Part shown: piece after piece, positions 62,890-64,000 of the stretch
Layout of the letters: the number at the start of each line of letters is the position of its first letter
Position numbering within the stretch: position 1 is the stretch's first letter
From: Permianibacter aggregans
GTDB taxonomy: Bacteria > Pseudomonadota > Gammaproteobacteria > Enterobacterales > Permianibacteraceae
DNA length: 64,000 nucleotides
Direction: 5' to 3'
NCBI RefSeq assembly: GCF_009756665.1
Contig: NZ_CP037953.1
Span: 2,976,001-3,040,000, forward strand
Program-made: the position numbers and the translations under genes
Notes under the pieces: model-generated
Databases searched by the model: none
What the model was told of the DNA's origin: nothing
The model's input: only the letters and a program-made list of their open reading frames with translations

Positions 62890-63083
62890 CGTGCAGGACG
62901 CACACGGAATGGAAAACACCAGGATGGTGGATAGCCAGGATGGCTGCAAGGATGGAACAGGGAACGGCAGGACGCCGGCAAAGGATGAACGATTCACCAG
63001 GATGGTGACCAGGGAAGTGCACAGGACGTGCTTGCCTCAAGGGAACGGGCTTGCAAAAAAGAGCGCATCGGCGCTCTTTTTTG
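62890..63083 (+). ncRNA. CsrB/RsmZ-family CsrA-sequestering small RNA 2
   Basis: About 190 nt after a GATAAT -10 (62878-62883), ending at a terminator (63055-63082, GAGCGC-ATCG-GCGCTC and six Ts). It holds 15 GGA motifs in 160 nt. Many are CAGGAUG-like, the E. coli CsrB repeat, and many sit in stem-loops: GTGC-AGGAC-GCAC (62891), CACC-AGGAT-GGTG, AGCC-AGGAT-GGCT, GGC-AGGAC-GCC, CACC-AGGAT-GGTG again and CAC-AGGAC-GTG. This is a very rich CsrA sponge. Start estimated; no -35 at ideal spacing. Confidence 0.88.
63055..63082 (+). terminator. Terminator of small RNA 2
   Basis: An A-tract, GAGCGC-ATCG-GCGCTC, then TTTTTT. A second strong inverted repeat (GTTGGGCG/CGCCCAAC, 63083-63106) directly follows. 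Confidence 0.88.
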
Positions 63084-63122
63084 TTGGGCGCGTCCCTGCG
63101 CCCAACCCTTCGGGCTGACGCT

Positions 63123-63146
63123 AAAAAGCGCTCCAGGCGCTTTTTT
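63123..63146 (+). terminator. Backup terminator
   Basis: AAAAAGCGC and GGCGCTTTTTT around a short TCCA-type loop. It would stop any readthrough before the convergent uracil-DNA glycosylase gene and, by its symmetry, may also end that gene's transcript. Confidence 0.7.
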
Positions 63147-63210
63147 GTTTCCGGCGTTTTTCGTCAACTGCATTCAACTTTTGTGCGGCGTATACAGTAA
63201 GCATTTACTT

Positions 63211-63789
63211 TCATTTTTCCCCGATTGCCGCAACCCTCTGTCTCAAATAAGGCAACAGCTCCGCGTCAAACCACGGGTTCTGTTTCAGCCAGCGCTGGTT
63301 GCGTGGGCTTGGGTGCGGAAGTGGCAGCAACTCAGGAAGGTATTCGCGCCAACGGCGTACGGTGTCGGTCACCGAGTCCTTACCGCCGAAATAATGTGCC
63401 TGAGCGTAGCGACCGATAACTAACGTCAATTCGATATTCGGCAGCTTTGCCATCAATGCTTGTCGCCATGCCGGTGCACATTCCGGTCGGGGTGGCAGGT
63501 CGCCCTGACGGCCTGTGCCGGGAAAACAAAAGCCCATCGGCAGGATCGCGAACTGAGTGGCGTCGTAGAAGCGTTGCTCCTCAACATCGAGCCACTGTCG
63601 CAAACGCTCACCGCTGATATCCGCGAACGGCTTGCCGGCATCGTGTGCGCGTCGGCCTGGTGCCTGGCCAACAATCAGTATCCGGGCTTGCCTGCCGGCC
63701 TGCAGAATCGGTTTCGGCGCCAGCGGCAAATGGGCGGCGCAAAGCTGGCAGGCGCGCACCTGCGCCAGCAAGGTTTTCAGTGTTGGCAT
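63211..63789 (-). CDS. Uracil-DNA glycosylase family protein
   Basis: 192 residues. The family marks are an early four-residue block with ACQLC, the active-site motif VGQAPGRRAHDAGKPF, and the C-terminal HPSPRN block. FCFPGTGRQGDLPPRPECAP is typical of this UDG superfamily branch (COG1573-like). Only one pair of cysteines is seen near the N-terminus (RACQLC), so a full four-cysteine iron-sulfur site is not apparent. It probably excises uracil or similar lesions, but activity is not assured. Convergent with small RNA 2. Confidence 0.82.
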   Translation of the reverse strand: MPTLKTLLAQVRACQLCAAHLPLAPKPILQAGRQARILIVGQAPGRRAHDAGKPFADISGERLRQWLDVEEQRFYDATQFAILPMGFCFPGTGRQGDLPPRPECAPAWRQALMAKLPNIELTLVIGRYAQAHYFGGKDSVTDTVRRWREYLPELLPLPHPSPRNQRWLKQNPWFDAELLPYLRQRVAAIGEK

Positions 63790-64000
63790 CGTCTCTACTT
63801 CAGTTCTGCCTGTTCAATGGATGTCGCCGTTATCAGGCCGTTACAACCTTAGACATTTTTGTCCGGGTGTTGCGCAGCAGCGTGAACTGGCCCGTCCGTT
63901 GATCTAGTCTCATCGCAGGTCACACCAGTGGAGAGCGGTGTGGCCGCGACGTCGTAATTCGGTCGGGGTTGCCCGAATCCCGTTTCTGCCGAATCTGCTC
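63790..64000. other. Right-edge region without recognised gene
   Basis: 211 bp upstream of the glycosylase gene. Short plus-strand frames run through (to 63852 and 63907) but overlap the glycosylase gene and have no ribosome-binding site. A hairpin-like GTCACACC/GGTGTGGC lies near 63920-63945. Nothing else was recognised. Confidence 0.4.

Noticed and set aside
62825-63118. A 97-codon plus-strand frame across small RNA 2
   Set aside because: It has no ribosome-binding site, crosses the terminator hairpin, and the GGA repeat pattern and loops give a better RNA explanation.
63083-63147. The repeated hairpins after small RNA 2 as a REP-like mobile repeat
   Set aside because: They are two adjacent, different inverted repeats with T runs; ordinary tandem terminators explain them adequately.
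1-64000. CRISPR arrays, tRNA or rRNA genes, prophage
   Set aside because: No regularly spaced repeats, no cloverleaf-like sequences and no structural phage genes were noticed.

Overview
The window comes from a free-living, motile gammaproteobacterium of moderately high GC content. The evidence is a Pseudomonas-like gene neighbourhood (parC, serB, a FimX-like gene, psd), a complete EF-P beta-lysylation set (efp, epmA, epmB), a sigma32-style heat-shock locus that also carries hrcA, a PhaR regulator, PEP-CTERM-like surface proteins and GacA/CsrA-type riboregulation. No rRNA, tRNA, CRISPR array or phage module was seen. Genus cannot be fixed from the sequence alone.

Layout. Positions 1-430: the tail of an IS200/IS605-type element abutting a possible gene fragment. 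563-4750: parC and two secreted proteins with C-terminal sorting signals. 4817-15900: a minus-strand cyclase/lipoprotein/TonB-like group, serB, a FimX-like degenerate GGDEF-EAL protein with a PilZ-like partner gene, then epmB and efp diverging. 15916-20701: a MASE1/CHASE histidine kinase opposite a response regulator and an Hpt-REC-GGDEF diguanylate cyclase. 20775-26280: epmA, pldA, a psd/metallopeptidase/DUF350 operon and dedA. 26308-28660: a phenylalanine attenuator controlling a PheA-DAHP synthase fusion. 30067-42435: one long minus-strand chemotaxis operon (REC-PP2C-HATPase protein, cheY, cheA, cheW, an MCP, cheR, cheD, cheB, hybrid kinase). 42647-50750: phaR, an SLC13-type transporter, a MITE-like inverted repeat, nadK and an RND efflux pair. 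50755-62201: the hrcA-grpE-dnaK-dnaJ...dapB locus, with an AT-rich island inserted at the 3' end of hrcA and a three-gene Sel1-like paralogue operon between dnaJ and dapB. 62215-63146: two tandem CsrB/RsmZ-like small RNAs, each behind a GacA-type palindrome. 63211-63789: a uracil-DNA glycosylase family gene.

The strongest discoveries are: (1) two adjacent CsrA-sponge RNAs with 7 and 15 GGA motifs, each with a GacA box about 170-180 bp upstream; (2) a four-domain chorismate mutase-prephenate dehydratase-ACT-DAHP synthase protein; (3) in front of it, a complete Phe-rich leader peptide with mutually exclusive terminator and antiterminator; (4) an insertion that replaced and duplicated the 3' end of hrcA and carries two unfamiliar genes. 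The common theme is regulation of lifestyle: c-di-GMP (diguanylate cyclase, FimX-like and PilZ-like proteins), chemotaxis, several phosphorelays, cAMP and Gac/Csr. All starts were chosen by reading-frame content and visible ribosome-binding sites; functions are by recognition of families and motifs, without database searches.
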